Assembly (NCBI GenBank): GCA_965228445.1
Contig: OZ245813.1
Coordinates: 744,001 to 808,000, forward strand
DNA: 64,000 nucleotides
DNA from: Thalassobaculum sp965228445
GTDB lineage: Bacteria > Pseudomonadota > Alphaproteobacteria > Thalassobaculales > Thalassobaculaceae
Direction: 5' to 3'
Under the pieces are notes generated by a model that did no database searches, was not told where the DNA came from, and saw only the letters and a list, made by a program, of their open reading frames with translations. This document shows, in pieces, positions 43,533 to 51,808 of the stretch (position 1 is its first letter; each line of letters opens with the position of its first letter). A program made the translations under genes and the position numbers.

Positions 43533-44984
43533 ATGGACGCGGCAACGACCCTTCCGATCATGGCGCCGGCCTCGGCGGAGATCTTTCTGGCCATCGCCGG
43601 CCTGGCACTGCTCATGGCGGGCGTGTTCAAGGGCGAGGGCAGCCTGAAGACCCTGTCCTGGGCGACCATCGCCGCCCTGGCGGTCGCGGCCGTCCTGGTG
43701 GTGGTCAAGGGCGGCGAGGCGCTCGCCTTCCAGGGCCTGTTCGTCACCGACGGCTTCGCGCAGTACGCCAAGATCCTGATCCTGCTGGGATCGGCCTTCT
43801 CGATCGTCCTGTCGCTCGGCTATCTGGAGCGCGAGCAGGCCGGGCGGTTCGAGTATCCGGTGCTGATCCTGTTCGCCACGCTCGGCATGATGCTGATGGT
43901 CTCCGCCAAGGACCTGATCATGCTGTACATGGGCCTGGAGCTGCAGAGCCTGGCGCTGTACGTGGTCGCCTCGATCCGGCGCGACACGCTGAAATCCACC
44001 GAAGCCGGTCTGAAGTACTTCGTCCTCGGCGCGCTCAGCTCGGGCATGCTGCTGTACGGCTGCTCGATGATCTACGGCTTCACCGGCACCACCAGCTTCG
44101 AGATCCTGGCCAGCGTGCTCGGCACCGGCGAGGCGCCGTCCACCGGCCTGGTCGTCGGTCTGGTGTTCCTGGTCTGCGGCCTCGCCTTCAAGGTCTCCGC
44201 CGTGCCGTTCCACATGTGGACGCCGGACGTGTACGAGGGGGCCCCGACCCCGGTGACCGCGCTGTTCGCCGTCGCCCCGAAGGTCGCCGCCCTCGCGCTG
44301 TTCCTGCGGGTCATGGTCGATCCGTTCGGCGACCTGGTCGCCTCCTGGCAGCAGGTCGTGGTGTTCGTCTCGCTCGCCTCCATGGTGGTGGGCGCGCTCG
44401 CCGCGATCATGCAGACCAACATCAAGCGGCTGATGGCCTACAGCTCGATCGGCCACATGGGCTACGCCCTGGTCGGGCTCGCCGCCGGCACCGAGGCCGG
44501 GGTGACGGGCGTCATGATCTACCTGGCGACCTACATCTTCATGAACATCGGCACCTTCGCCGTGATCCTCGGCATGCGCCGCGACGGCCGCCTGGTGGAG
44601 AACCTGTCGGATCTCGCCGGCCTGTCGCGCACCCATCCGATGATGGCGCTGGCGCTGATGATCTTCATGTTCTCCATGGCCGGCATTCCGCCGCTCGCGG
44701 GCTTCTTCGGCAAGTGGTACGTGTTCATGTCGGCGCTCGACGCGGGTCTCTACGGCCTCGCCGTGGTCGGCGTCCTGGCGAGCGTGATCGGTGCGTTCTA
44801 CTATCTGCGGATCGTGAAGATCATGTATTTCGACGAGGCGCAGCAGCCGCTCGACGGGGCGGTCGCCGGCGACCTTCGGCTGATCCTGTACGGCTCGGCC
44901 GTGGTGACGGTGCTGTTCTTCCTCGCCCTGTCGCCGATCTACGATACCGCCGCCGCCGCTGCCGCCAGCCTGATCGGGGCATGA
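43533..44984 (+). CDS. nuoN: NADH-quinone oxidoreductase subunit N
   Basis: A 483-residue antiporter-like subunit completing the nuoA-N set. Blocks include LYMGLELQSLALYVVAS (Glu), FKVSAVPFHMWTPDVYEGAP (Lys) and IKRLMAYSSIGHMGYALVG. GGGAG lies 8 bp before the ATG. Only 63 bp separate it from coaX; the biotin ligase gene birA that often lies between them in alphaproteobacteria is not there. Confidence 0.97.
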   Translation: MDAATTLPIMAPASAEIFLAIAGLALLMAGVFKGEGSLKTLSWATIAALAVAAVLVVVKGGEALAFQGLFVTDGFAQYAKILILLGSAFSIVLSLGYLEREQAGRFEYPVLILFATLGMMLMVSAKDLIMLYMGLELQSLALYVVASIRRDTLKSTEAGLKYFVLGALSSGMLLYGCSMIYGFTGTTSFEILASVLGTGEAPSTGLVVGLVFLVCGLAFKVSAVPFHMWTPDVYEGAPTPVTALFAVAPKVAALALFLRVMVDPFGDLVASWQQVVVFVSLASMVVGALAAIMQTNIKRLMAYSSIGHMGYALVGLAAGTEAGVTGVMIYLATYIFMNIGTFAVILGMRRDGRLVENLSDLAGLSRTHPMMALALMIFMFSMAGIPPLAGFFGKWYVFMSALDAGLYGLAVVGVLASVIGAFYYLRIVKIMYFDEAQQPLDGAVAGDLRLILYGSAVVTVLFFLALSPIYDTAAAAAASLIGA

Positions 44985-45047
44985 TCCCCGCCGGGTGCGC
45001 GGCGATCCGGCGACCGATCCGGTGAAGGCCACGTCCGGGACTGACAG

Positions 45048-45866
45048 ATGCTGCTGGTGATCGACTGCGGCAACACCAACACGGTGTTCGCCGTCTATGA
45101 GAACGGGCGCGAGGAGGCGATCGGCTCCTGGCGCACCTCGACCAATGCCGACCGGACGGCGGACGAATATGCCGTCTGGCTGACCCAGCTCATGGCCCTG
45201 AACGACCTGGCCACGGACGGCATCGACAGCGTCATCATCGCCACCGTGGTGCCGGCGACGCTGTTCAACCTGAAGACCCTGTGCCGCAAGCATTTCGGCA
45301 TCGATCCCATGGTGGTCGGCGAGCATCCGACCACGCTCGGCATCGAGGTCCGCATCGACCGGCCCGAGGAGGTCGGCGCCGACCGGGTTGTCAACGCGGT
45401 CGCGGCGCGCAAGCTCTATGGCGGTCCGCTGATCATCGTCGATTTCGGCACGGCCACGACCTTCGACGTCGTGGACGAGGATGGCGGCTATGCCGGCGGC
45501 ATCATCTGTCCGGGCATCAACCTCAGCCTGGACGCGCTGTATATGGCGGCGGCCCAGCTCCCCCGGGTGGCGATCCGGCCGCCGGAACGGATGCCCGGCG
45601 ACAACGACCCGGTCCGGGTGATCGGCAAGAACACGCGGGCGGCGATGCATTCCGGGATCTTCTGGGGTTATGTGGCGATGATCGAGGGCCTGGTCTCTCG
45701 CATCCGCACCGAATACGGCCGGCCGATGAAGGTGGTCGGCACCGGGGGGCTGGCGGCGCTGTTCGCCGACTGGACCTCGGTCATCGAAATCGTGGACGAC
45801 GACCTGACATTGGCGGGATTACGCATGATACATGACAAGAACCGCGCGCAGACGGGATCTGCATGA
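45048..45866 (+). CDS. coaX: Type III pantothenate kinase
   Basis: Phosphorylates pantothenate, the first step of coenzyme A synthesis. The 272-residue protein has the ASKHA-fold phosphate loop LLVIDCGNTNTVFAVY, the catalytic Asp region GADRVVNAVAA, IIVDFGTATTFDVV and the GGLAALFA end. This class is insensitive to CoA feedback in characterised members. Its stop overlaps the rnj start as ATGA, so the two are co-translated. Confidence 0.95.
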   Translation: MLLVIDCGNTNTVFAVYENGREEAIGSWRTSTNADRTADEYAVWLTQLMALNDLATDGIDSVIIATVVPATLFNLKTLCRKHFGIDPMVVGEHPTTLGIEVRIDRPEEVGADRVVNAVAARKLYGGPLIIVDFGTATTFDVVDEDGGYAGGIICPGINLSLDALYMAAAQLPRVAIRPPERMPGDNDPVRVIGKNTRAAMHSGIFWGYVAMIEGLVSRIRTEYGRPMKVVGTGGLAALFADWTSVIEIVDDDLTLAGLRMIHDKNRAQTGSA

Positions 45867-47542
45867 CCCTGACGCTCGATCCGAACGACGACGACCTGTA
45901 CTTCCTGCCGCTCGGCGGGTCCGACGAGATCGGGATGAACGTCAACCTGTACGGCTATGCCGGACAGTGGCTGATGGTCGATCTCGGCATCACCTTCGGC
46001 GACGACACCACGCCGGGCGTGGACGTCATCCTGCCGGACATCTCGTCCATCGAACCGCATCGCGACAAGCTCTGCGGCCTGCTGCTGACCCATGGGCACG
46101 AGGACCATATCGGCGCCGTGCCGTATCTGTGGGAGCGGCTCGGCTGCCCGATCTACTGCACGCCGTTCACCGCCTCGCTGGTGCGCCGCAAGCTGGTCGA
46201 TGCCGGGCTGCTGGAGAAGGTGGACCTGATCGAGATCCCGGTCGCCGGCACGGCGGTCGTCGGCCCGTTCGAGGTCGAGATGATCCGGGTGACCCACTCG
46301 ATCCCGGAGCCGAACATGATCGTCCTGCGCTGCGGCGCCGGCACGGTCGTGCATAGCGGCGACTGGAAGTTCGACCCCACGCCCTTCGTCGGCAAGCCGA
46401 CCGATTTCGACGCCATCCGAGCCGTCGGCGAGGAGGGGGTGCTGGCGCTGATGGGCGACAGCACCAACGTCTTCGTGCCCGGCCGCACCGGCTCGGAGGC
46501 CGAGGTCCGCATGGCGATGACCGAGCTGTTCGCCCAGTACGACGGCAAGGGCCGGATCGCGGTCGCCTGCTTCGCCTCGAATGTCGCCCGGCTGGAGAGC
46601 ATCGCCGTGGCGGCGGCCGCCAACGACCGGCAATGCGCCCTGGTTGGCCGGTCGCTGTGGCGAATGCACGACGCGGCCAAGGAGAACGGCTATCTCCAGG
46701 ACGCCCCGACCTTCGTGAAGGAGGACGAGGCCGGCTACTTCCCGGAGGACAAGATCGTGCTGATCTGCACCGGCAGCCAGGGCGAGTCCCGGGCGGCCCT
46801 GGCGCGGATCTCCGACGGCGCCCATCCACATGTCTCGCTCGGCGACGGCGATATCTGCGTCTTCTCCTCGCGCCAGATCCCCGGCAACGAGCGGGCGATC
46901 GCCCGGGTGCAGAACCGGCTGTCGGCCCGCGGGGTGGAGATCATCACCACCGAGGACCAGCCCGGCATTCATGTCTCCGGCCACCCCGCCCGCGAGGAGC
47001 TGGCCGAGATGTACCAGATGCTGCGGCCGCAGATCGCCATCCCGGTGCACGGCGACGCCCGCCATCTGCGCGAGCACGCCCGGCTGGCCAAGGCCTGCCA
47101 GGTGCCGGAGACCGTGGTGCCGTCGAACGGCAGCCTGATCCGCCTGTCGGCCGGCCATGCCGAGATCGTCGAGTGGGTGGAAGGCGAGGGGGCCCAGGTC
47201 GTCGATGACGGCCAGATCCTCGGCCTGCAGTCGGAAACCTTGCGCGACCGGCGGCGGATGCTGCACAACGGGGCGGCGACGGTCACCCTGGTGCTGGATG
47301 CCAAGGGCGCCCTGCAGGCGGATCCCATCGTCTCCCTGGTCGGCATTGCCGATCCGGAGGACGCCGAGGATGTCGCCCTGGACGCCGCCGAGGCGGTCGA
47401 GGAGGCCCTGCGCAAGCTGTCGAACCGCGACCGGCGCGACGACGAGGCCGTGCGCGAGGCCGCCCGGCGCAGGGTGCGGCGCATCGTGCGGGACGAGTTC
47501 AACAAGCGCCCGGTGACCGACGTCCATATCGTGAGGATCTGA
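45863..47542 (+). CDS. rnj: Ribonuclease J
   Basis: A 559-residue metallo-beta-lactamase/beta-CASP ribonuclease with endo- and 5'-3' exonuclease activity in RNA maturation and decay. The zinc motif THGHEDHIGAVPYLWE, VTHSIPEPNM, HSGDWKFDPTP, the beta-CASP motifs GDSTNVF and CFASNVARLE, and IHVSGHPAREEL are present, with a C-terminal RNase J domain ending in KRPVTDVHIVRI. It starts at ATG 45863 overlapping coaX. Confidence 0.95.
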   Translation: MTLTLDPNDDDLYFLPLGGSDEIGMNVNLYGYAGQWLMVDLGITFGDDTTPGVDVILPDISSIEPHRDKLCGLLLTHGHEDHIGAVPYLWERLGCPIYCTPFTASLVRRKLVDAGLLEKVDLIEIPVAGTAVVGPFEVEMIRVTHSIPEPNMIVLRCGAGTVVHSGDWKFDPTPFVGKPTDFDAIRAVGEEGVLALMGDSTNVFVPGRTGSEAEVRMAMTELFAQYDGKGRIAVACFASNVARLESIAVAAAANDRQCALVGRSLWRMHDAAKENGYLQDAPTFVKEDEAGYFPEDKIVLICTGSQGESRAALARISDGAHPHVSLGDGDICVFSSRQIPGNERAIARVQNRLSARGVEIITTEDQPGIHVSGHPAREELAEMYQMLRPQIAIPVHGDARHLREHARLAKACQVPETVVPSNGSLIRLSAGHAEIVEWVEGEGAQVVDDGQILGLQSETLRDRRRMLHNGAATVTLVLDAKGALQADPIVSLVGIADPEDAEDVALDAAEAVEEALRKLSNRDRRDDEAVREAARRRVRRIVRDEFNKRPVTDVHIVRI

Positions 47543-47556
47543 CGGAGCCCGAAGCC

Positions 47557-47961
47557 ATGATCGGCCGATTGAACCATGTCGCCATCGCCGTTCCCGACCT
47601 GGAGGCGGCCACCGCGACCTACCGCGATACCCTGGGGGCGGCGGTTTCGCAGCCGCTGGACCTGCCGGAGCATGGCGTGACTGTGGTGTTCGTCGAGCTG
47701 CCGAACACCAAGATCGAGCTGCTGCACCCGCTGGGCGACGGCTCGCCGATCGCCGGCTTCCTGGAGAAGAACGCGTCGGGCGGCATCCACCATGTCTGCT
47801 ACGAGGTCGACGACATCCTCGCCGCCCGCGACCGGCTGAAGACCGAGGGCGCGCGGGTGCTGGGCGACGGGGAGCCGAAGATCGGCGCCCATGGCAAACC
47901 GGTCCTGTTCCTGCACCCCAAGGACTTCACCGGCACCCTGGTCGAACTCGAGCAGGTCTGA
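47557..47961 (+). CDS. mce: Methylmalonyl-CoA epimerase
   Basis: A 134-residue VOC-fold enzyme interconverting the epimers of methylmalonyl-CoA in propionate metabolism. Metal ligands are in LNHVAIAVPDLE (His), GGIHHVCYEVDD (His) and the C-terminal TLVELEQV (Glu); the catalytic Glu candidate is in IELLHPLG. It follows rnj by 14 bp. Position after rnj and before DUF1467 is common in alphaproteobacteria. Confidence 0.93.
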   Translation: MIGRLNHVAIAVPDLEAATATYRDTLGAAVSQPLDLPEHGVTVVFVELPNTKIELLHPLGDGSPIAGFLEKNASGGIHHVCYEVDDILAARDRLKTEGARVLGDGEPKIGAHGKPVLFLHPKDFTGTLVELEQV

Positions 47962-47969
47962 GCCCGGCC

Positions 47970-48227
47970 ATGGATCTCGTTTCCGGACTCGTCGTCTACG
48001 TCATCCTGTGGTGGTGGGTGCTGTTCATGACCCTGCCGGTCGGCGTGCGCCGCCAGGCAGAGGTGCAGCCCGGCAACGACGTCGGCGCCCCGCAGAAGGC
48101 GATGCTCCCGGTGAAACTGATCGCCACCACGGTGATCGCCGCGGTTCTGTGGGTGATCGTCGACCAGATCATCCGCTCCGATCTGATCTCTTTCCGCGAG
48201 ATGATCCAGGACTGGATGGCCGGGTAG
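47970..48227 (+). CDS. DUF1467 family membrane protein
   Basis: An 85-residue protein with two hydrophobic segments (residues ~5-22 and ~50-68) and the family signature WWWVLFMTLPVGVR. Function is unknown. It starts 8 bp after mce and is probably the last gene of the operon that begins at nuoA or coaX. Confidence 0.85.
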   Translation: MDLVSGLVVYVILWWWVLFMTLPVGVRRQAEVQPGNDVGAPQKAMLPVKLIATTVIAAVLWVIVDQIIRSDLISFREMIQDWMAG

Positions 48228-48553
48228 GGACGGGCCGTGCGGGGGCGACGCGCTCCCGTCGCCTCTGCCGTCGTCGTTTCCCTTTCATTGTCCCGGTCGG
48301 GCAACCGCGCGTGCGCCCACGTTGCCGTCCGCATGACCCGGTCTTCCCGCCTGGACGTCTTCCGGGAGTGCGCCGCGGCTGCAAGTGGCGCCTGCGAAGG
48401 CGACTCACGGCGATTTCCGGCGTTCCAGCCGCTCTTTTTCCGGTTTCCGGCACAACATTGCGAAGAGGAATGCGGAGGAGGGCGGCTGCTGCAGCGCGGA
48501 ATCTTGTTGCGATGCACAATAGTGTGCCAAACACCCGCCGCTTTAAGTGACAA
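48228..48553. other. Gene-free stretch after the DUF1467 gene
   Basis: No coding frame here has a ribosome binding site together with protein-like composition. Open frames on both strands are Arg/Ser- or Cys-rich by-products of GC content. The DNA becomes steadily AT-richer toward 48540, where the candidate small RNA promoter begins. Confidence 0.6.
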
Positions 48554-48581
48554 TTGCACAAAAAATATACATACGTATGTT
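48554..48581 (+). promoter_or_regulatory. Possible promoter with palindrome over the -10 box
   Basis: TTGCAC (48554) and TATGTT (48576) are spaced by 16 bp in an AT-rich tract. The perfect palindrome ACATACGTATGT (48569-48580) overlaps the -10 element, a typical operator position. Confidence 0.42.
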
Positions 48582-48587
48582 TTTTGC

Positions 48588-48738
48588 CAAAAAAAAGAGC
48601 GGCTGAGGCGATAAAGCCTTGCCACTCCCTTTCGTGAGTCCTATTTTCTCACCGTGATCGTTGGCGATCACATACGCCTGATGGCGTTTCCTCCCTAAAC
48701 TCGGGCCGTGCCGGCTACGCCGGTGCGGTCTTTTCTTT
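48588..48738 (+). ncRNA. Candidate small RNA with intrinsic terminator
   Basis: No protein gene is credible here, but the strand can fold into successive hairpins: GTGAG/CTCAC (48634-48652), GTGATCG-TTGG-CGATCAC (48654-48671) and CGCC-TGAT-GGCG (48675-48686). A single-stranded TTTCCTCCC segment follows; such C/U-rich segments in alphaproteobacterial small RNAs pair with ribosome binding sites. The end is a 10-bp stem CCGTGCCGGC/GCCGGTGCGG (48706-48728, two G-U pairs) followed by TCTTTTCTTT, an intrinsic terminator. The promoter is proposed at 48554-48581. The exact 5' end is a guess. Confidence 0.42.
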
Positions 48739-48860
48739 GCCCGCGAAAGATAGGGGATCACGCCGGGCGCGTCGACCAAAAAAAGCGCTTTGCGGACAAT
48801 TTTTGAACACGTTCGCATCCTAACGAGTATGTTTGTATCTCGCTGTTAGGAGAAACGGTC

Positions 48861-49328
48861 ATGGTCGCGCCTCGCTTTCCGTTCAGAAGGTCGTCGGAAC
48901 GCGCGAAGCGCCTGTTCCTGGCTGCAACCGTCGGTGCCTGCGCGCTGCTGTTCCATGATTCGGACGCCCGGGCCTCGACCATCACCGTGACGGCGGCCGA
49001 CTGCCAGCGCCTGATCCGTCACCAGCCGAGCGCCGATGTGGCCTATACGCCGGGCGTCGACGCCAAGGGCAATCCGGTCGCGCCGGCCGACCTGCCGGGA
49101 GCGGTGACGATCAAGACCCCGAGCGAGGTGACCTTCGACGTCAGCTACGACCTGCTGTCCAATTTCGGGGTGACGACCGATACGGCGCTGGCGCCGCGCG
49201 GCGAGGCGGTGGTCGGGACGGTGACGTACGATCTGCTGTCCGGCGCGCTGACCTTCAACGGTGAGCGGCTCGACGCCGCCGAGACCGCGGCGCTGAGCGA
49301 ATTATGCAAGGCGGCGCAGGCGCAGTAG
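48861..49328 (+). CDS. Conserved hypothetical secreted protein
   Basis: A 155-residue protein with an N-terminal signal (Arg-rich start, hydrophobic 20-33, likely cleavage after DARA near residue 37). The mature part TVTAADCQRLIRHQPSADVA followed by YTPGVDAKGNPVAPADL resembles uncharacterised periplasmic proteins of alphaproteobacteria. Two Cys (in AADCQRL and LSELCKA) could form a disulfide. AGGAG is 8 bp before ATG 48861. Upstream TTGAAC and a GAACACGTTC palindrome (48805-48814) may be its promoter region. It converges with gcdH. Confidence 0.75.
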   Translation: MVAPRFPFRRSSERAKRLFLAATVGACALLFHDSDARASTITVTAADCQRLIRHQPSADVAYTPGVDAKGNPVAPADLPGAVTIKTPSEVTFDVSYDLLSNFGVTTDTALAPRGEAVVGTVTYDLLSGALTFNGERLDAAETAALSELCKAAQAQ

Positions 49329-49418
49329 TTACCCATCCGTAATCCTGACGCATGTCAGGAGGACGGGGAGGGGTGACGGGGGACAGAGACCAGCTCCCGG
49401 ACGTCGGCCAGGCACGGG

Positions 49419-49450
49419 GAAAGAAAAAGGGCCCCGCCGCAGCGGAGCCC
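49419..49450 (-). terminator. Intrinsic terminator of the glutaryl-CoA dehydrogenase gene
   Basis: Read on the minus strand, GGGCTCCGC and GCGGGGCCC pair around TGCG and are followed by TTTTTCTTTCC. It lies about 28 bp after the gcdH stop. Confidence 0.88.
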
Positions 49451-49477
49451 TTCGTCTTGCATCCGGTCGGGCGTGGC

Positions 49478-50707
49478 TCAGCCGGTGAACGCCTGCAGGC
49501 CGGTCTGGGCACGGCCGAGGATCAGGGCGTGCACGTCGTGGGTGCCCTCGTAAGTGTTCACGGCCTCCAGGTTCAGCACGTGACGGATCACGCCGTACTC
49601 GTCGGAGATGCCGTTGCCGCCGTGCATGTCGCGGGCCATGCGGGCGATGTCGAGCGCCTTGCCGCAGGAGTTGCGCTTGGCGAGGGAGATCGCCTCCGGC
49701 GCACCGCGGCCCTGGTCCAGCAGATGACCCAGACGCAGGCAGGCCTGCAGGCCGATGGTGATCTCGGTCTGCATGTCGGCCAGCTTCTTCTGGATCAGCT
49801 GGTTGGCGGCCAGCGGCCGGCCGAACTGGGTGCGCTCCATGGTGTAGTCGCGGGCGGCGTGCCAGCAGGCCTCGGCCGCGCCCAGCGCGCCCCAGGAGAT
49901 GCCGTAACGGGCCTTGTTCAGGCAGCCGAACGGGCCGCCCAGGCCGGAGATGTTCGGCAGCAGGTTCTCTTCCGGCACGAAGACGTCGTCCATCACGATC
50001 TCGCCGGTGATGGAGGCGCGCAGGCTGAACTTGCCCTCGATCTTCGGAGCGGACAGACCCTCCATGCCCTTCTCGAGCACGAAGCCGCGGATCTTGCCGT
50101 CCTCGGTCTTTCCCCAGACCACGAACACGTCGGCGATCGGCGAGTTGGTGATCCACATCTTCGCGCCCGACAGCTTGTAGCCGCCGTCGACCTTCACCGC
50201 GCGGGTCTTCATGCCGCCCGGATCGGAGCCGTGATCCGGCTCGGTCAGGCCGAAGCAGCCGACCCACTCGCCGCTGGCGAGCTTCGGCAGGTACTTCTTG
50301 CGCTGCTCCTCGGAGCCGTAGGTGTAGATCGGGTGCATCACCAGGCTGGACTGCACGCTCATCGCCGAGCGGTAGCCGGAATCGACCCGCTCGACCTCGC
50401 GGGCGATCAGGCCGTAGCAGACGTGGTTCACGCCGGCGCCGCCGTATTCCTCGGGGATGGTGGCGCCGAGCAGGCCCAGTTCGCCCATCTCGGTCATGAT
50501 GTCGCGGTCGAAGGTCTCGTGGCGGAATCCCTCGGTGACCCGGGACAGCAGCTTGTCCTGACAGTAGTCGCGGGCCGCGTCTCGGATCATCCGCTCTTCT
50601 TCGGTGAGCTGGTCGTCGAGCAGGAGCGGATCATCCCAGGCGAAATCGGGACGCTTCTTGATTTCGGATGCCGGCTTGTCTGCGACGGCGGCAACGGGCG
50701 GGGCCAT
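49478..50707 (-). CDS. gcdH: Glutaryl-CoA dehydrogenase
   Basis: FAD-dependent enzyme that oxidises and decarboxylates glutaryl-CoA to crotonyl-CoA in lysine, tryptophan and benzoate breakdown, passing electrons to ETF. The 409-residue protein has the acyl-CoA dehydrogenase signature GCFGLTEPDHGSDPGGMKTR, the WITNSPIADVFVVW strand, and catalytic Glu387 in NTYEGTHDVHALILGRA, the family-specific context. A Pro/Ala-rich N-terminal extension of about 20 residues is typical. It is monocistronic with its own terminator and diverges from the DUF6898 gene over 80 bp containing TTATATAC. Confidence 0.94.
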   Translation of the reverse strand: MAPPVAAVADKPASEIKKRPDFAWDDPLLLDDQLTEEERMIRDAARDYCQDKLLSRVTEGFRHETFDRDIMTEMGELGLLGATIPEEYGGAGVNHVCYGLIAREVERVDSGYRSAMSVQSSLVMHPIYTYGSEEQRKKYLPKLASGEWVGCFGLTEPDHGSDPGGMKTRAVKVDGGYKLSGAKMWITNSPIADVFVVWGKTEDGKIRGFVLEKGMEGLSAPKIEGKFSLRASITGEIVMDDVFVPEENLLPNISGLGGPFGCLNKARYGISWGALGAAEACWHAARDYTMERTQFGRPLAANQLIQKKLADMQTEITIGLQACLRLGHLLDQGRGAPEAISLAKRNSCGKALDIARMARDMHGGNGISDEYGVIRHVLNLEAVNTYEGTHDVHALILGRAQTGLQAFTG

Positions 50708-50787
50708 GTCGATCTACCTCGTAATCTTGGTTCGTTCGTTCTTATATACGGCGGCGACGTGCGCCGTCCAAACATCCAGAGACGAGA

Positions 50788-50991
50788 ATGCCCCCTAGAG
50801 ACGACAACCGAGTGATTCTGGAGTTCATTCAGCGGGGCGCCTACGTCAAGGTGAGCGCCATCGATCCGGTCACCGGCACCGAGGTGTCGATCGTCGGCGA
50901 TCCGACGCGCGGCGAGGCCGCCCTGCGCCAGCTCGCGATCCGCAAGCTGCACTATGTGATGGACAAGCAAAAGAAAGACGGCCGCCGGTAG
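50788..50991 (+). CDS. DUF6898 family small protein
   Basis: A 67-residue cytoplasmic protein with the pattern VILEFIQRGAYVKVSAIDPV, then GTEVSIVGDP and LRQLAIRKLHYVMDKQ, as in small conserved proteins of alphaproteobacteria (DUF6898). The short beta-rich start and single helix suggest a compact domain; no function is known. It diverges from gcdH and converges with mucR, 42 bp apart. Confidence 0.7.
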   Translation: MPPRDDNRVILEFIQRGAYVKVSAIDPVTGTEVSIVGDPTRGEAALRQLAIRKLHYVMDKQKKDGRR

Positions 50992-51033
50992 TCCGACGGC
51001 CGTCCTGCAATCGCTCGGTCGGAAAGGCGGCGG

Positions 51034-51483
51034 TTACGCGCCCTTGCGACGGCCCCCGCGGCGGGAGGTCTGACGGCCGAGGCCGATCTTCTTGGCGAAC
51101 TCCGAGCGCTGGGCGGCGTAGTTCGGCGCGACCATCGGATAATCGGCCGGGAGCCCCCACTTCGCCCGATAATCCTCCGGAGTCATGTCATAGGTGGTGC
51201 GCAGGTGGCGCTTCAGCATCTTGAGCTGCTTGCCATCTTCCAGGCAGACGATGTAATCGGGCGTCACCGACTTCTTCACCGGAACGGCCGGCTTCAGCGG
51301 CTCCGGCTCCGGCTCGCCGCCACCCTCAGTCAGATTGTTGAGCGCGTCGTGCACCGTATTGATCACCTCCGCGATTTGATTGGAGGCGACCGAGTTGTTG
51401 CTCAGATAAGCCGCGACGACCTGGGTCGTCATCTCGATCATCGATTTACCGGCGGCCGTTTCAGTCTTGGTATCTTCGCTCAT
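51034..51483 (-). CDS. mucR: MucR/Ros family transcriptional regulator with incomplete zinc site
   Basis: A 149-residue global regulator of the MucR/Ros family, which binds AT-rich DNA and in relatives controls exopolysaccharide, motility and cell-cycle genes. The N-terminal oligomerisation region (residues ~13-52) and the C-terminal DNA-binding domain (SVTPDYIVCLEDGKQ, then YPMVAPNYAAQRSEFAKKIG) are intact. Zinc-site positions are C80, D83, H93 and Thr97 (with Tyr98), so the second His found in MucR and Ros is absent. ATG 51483 is preferred; the longer frame to 51531 is AT-rich and atypical. Confidence 0.87.
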   Translation of the reverse strand: MSEDTKTETAAGKSMIEMTTQVVAAYLSNNSVASNQIAEVINTVHDALNNLTEGGGEPEPEPLKPAVPVKKSVTPDYIVCLEDGKQLKMLKRHLRTTYDMTPEDYRAKWGLPADYPMVAPNYAAQRSEFAKKIGLGRQTSRRGGRRKGA

Positions 51484-51531
51484 TGAAAAGCTCAATTTTG
51501 TGGGGAACATTGCATCACAGATGGCTGACAC

Positions 51532-51808
51532 ATGCGAAAAGGAAAGTCAATACATTCCGCAAGAAAATCACGTACTATCTTTAAGTATGGCGCAGCACTT
51601 ATTGCATCGACGTTGAAATAATTTCCCTATGAAATTTGTCATCGAAGAGAAAGTCCATCGTCATCGCTCGGGTTTGGCCGGGTTTCGCCACGAAGCCCGC
51701 AGGTGGTGAAAGGGTTCCGGAATTCAATACCGACTCGCGCCAGCTTTTGTGGCATCGCACCGCCAAGTTGGCTTATATAGGGGCGAACTTGCCCCGGAGC
51801 CTTCCATA
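51532..51808. promoter_or_regulatory. AT-rich divergent control region between mucR and rpiB
   Basis: The first 120 bp upstream of mucR are strikingly AT-rich for this genome (runs such as TTGAAATAATTT and GTACTATCTTTAAGTA), which suits MucR binding and autoregulation. Near rpiB, GCTTATATAGG (from 51771) is a candidate -10 region. No gene is seen here. Confidence 0.5.

Noticed and set aside
48237..48614. 125-codon plus-strand frame after the DUF1467 gene
   Set aside because: Ser/Arg/Cys-rich without domain or ribosome binding site, and it runs into the AT-rich promoter tract.
48805..48814. Possible LexA/SOS box GAACACGTTC
   Set aside because: The alphaproteobacterial LexA site is a direct repeat GTTC-N7-GTTC, which this does not match.
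48543..48818. 91-codon minus-strand frame in the gene-free stretch
   Set aside because: No properly spaced ribosome binding site, a tail of Phe/Lys from A/T runs, and it crosses the hairpins and terminator of the small RNA candidate.
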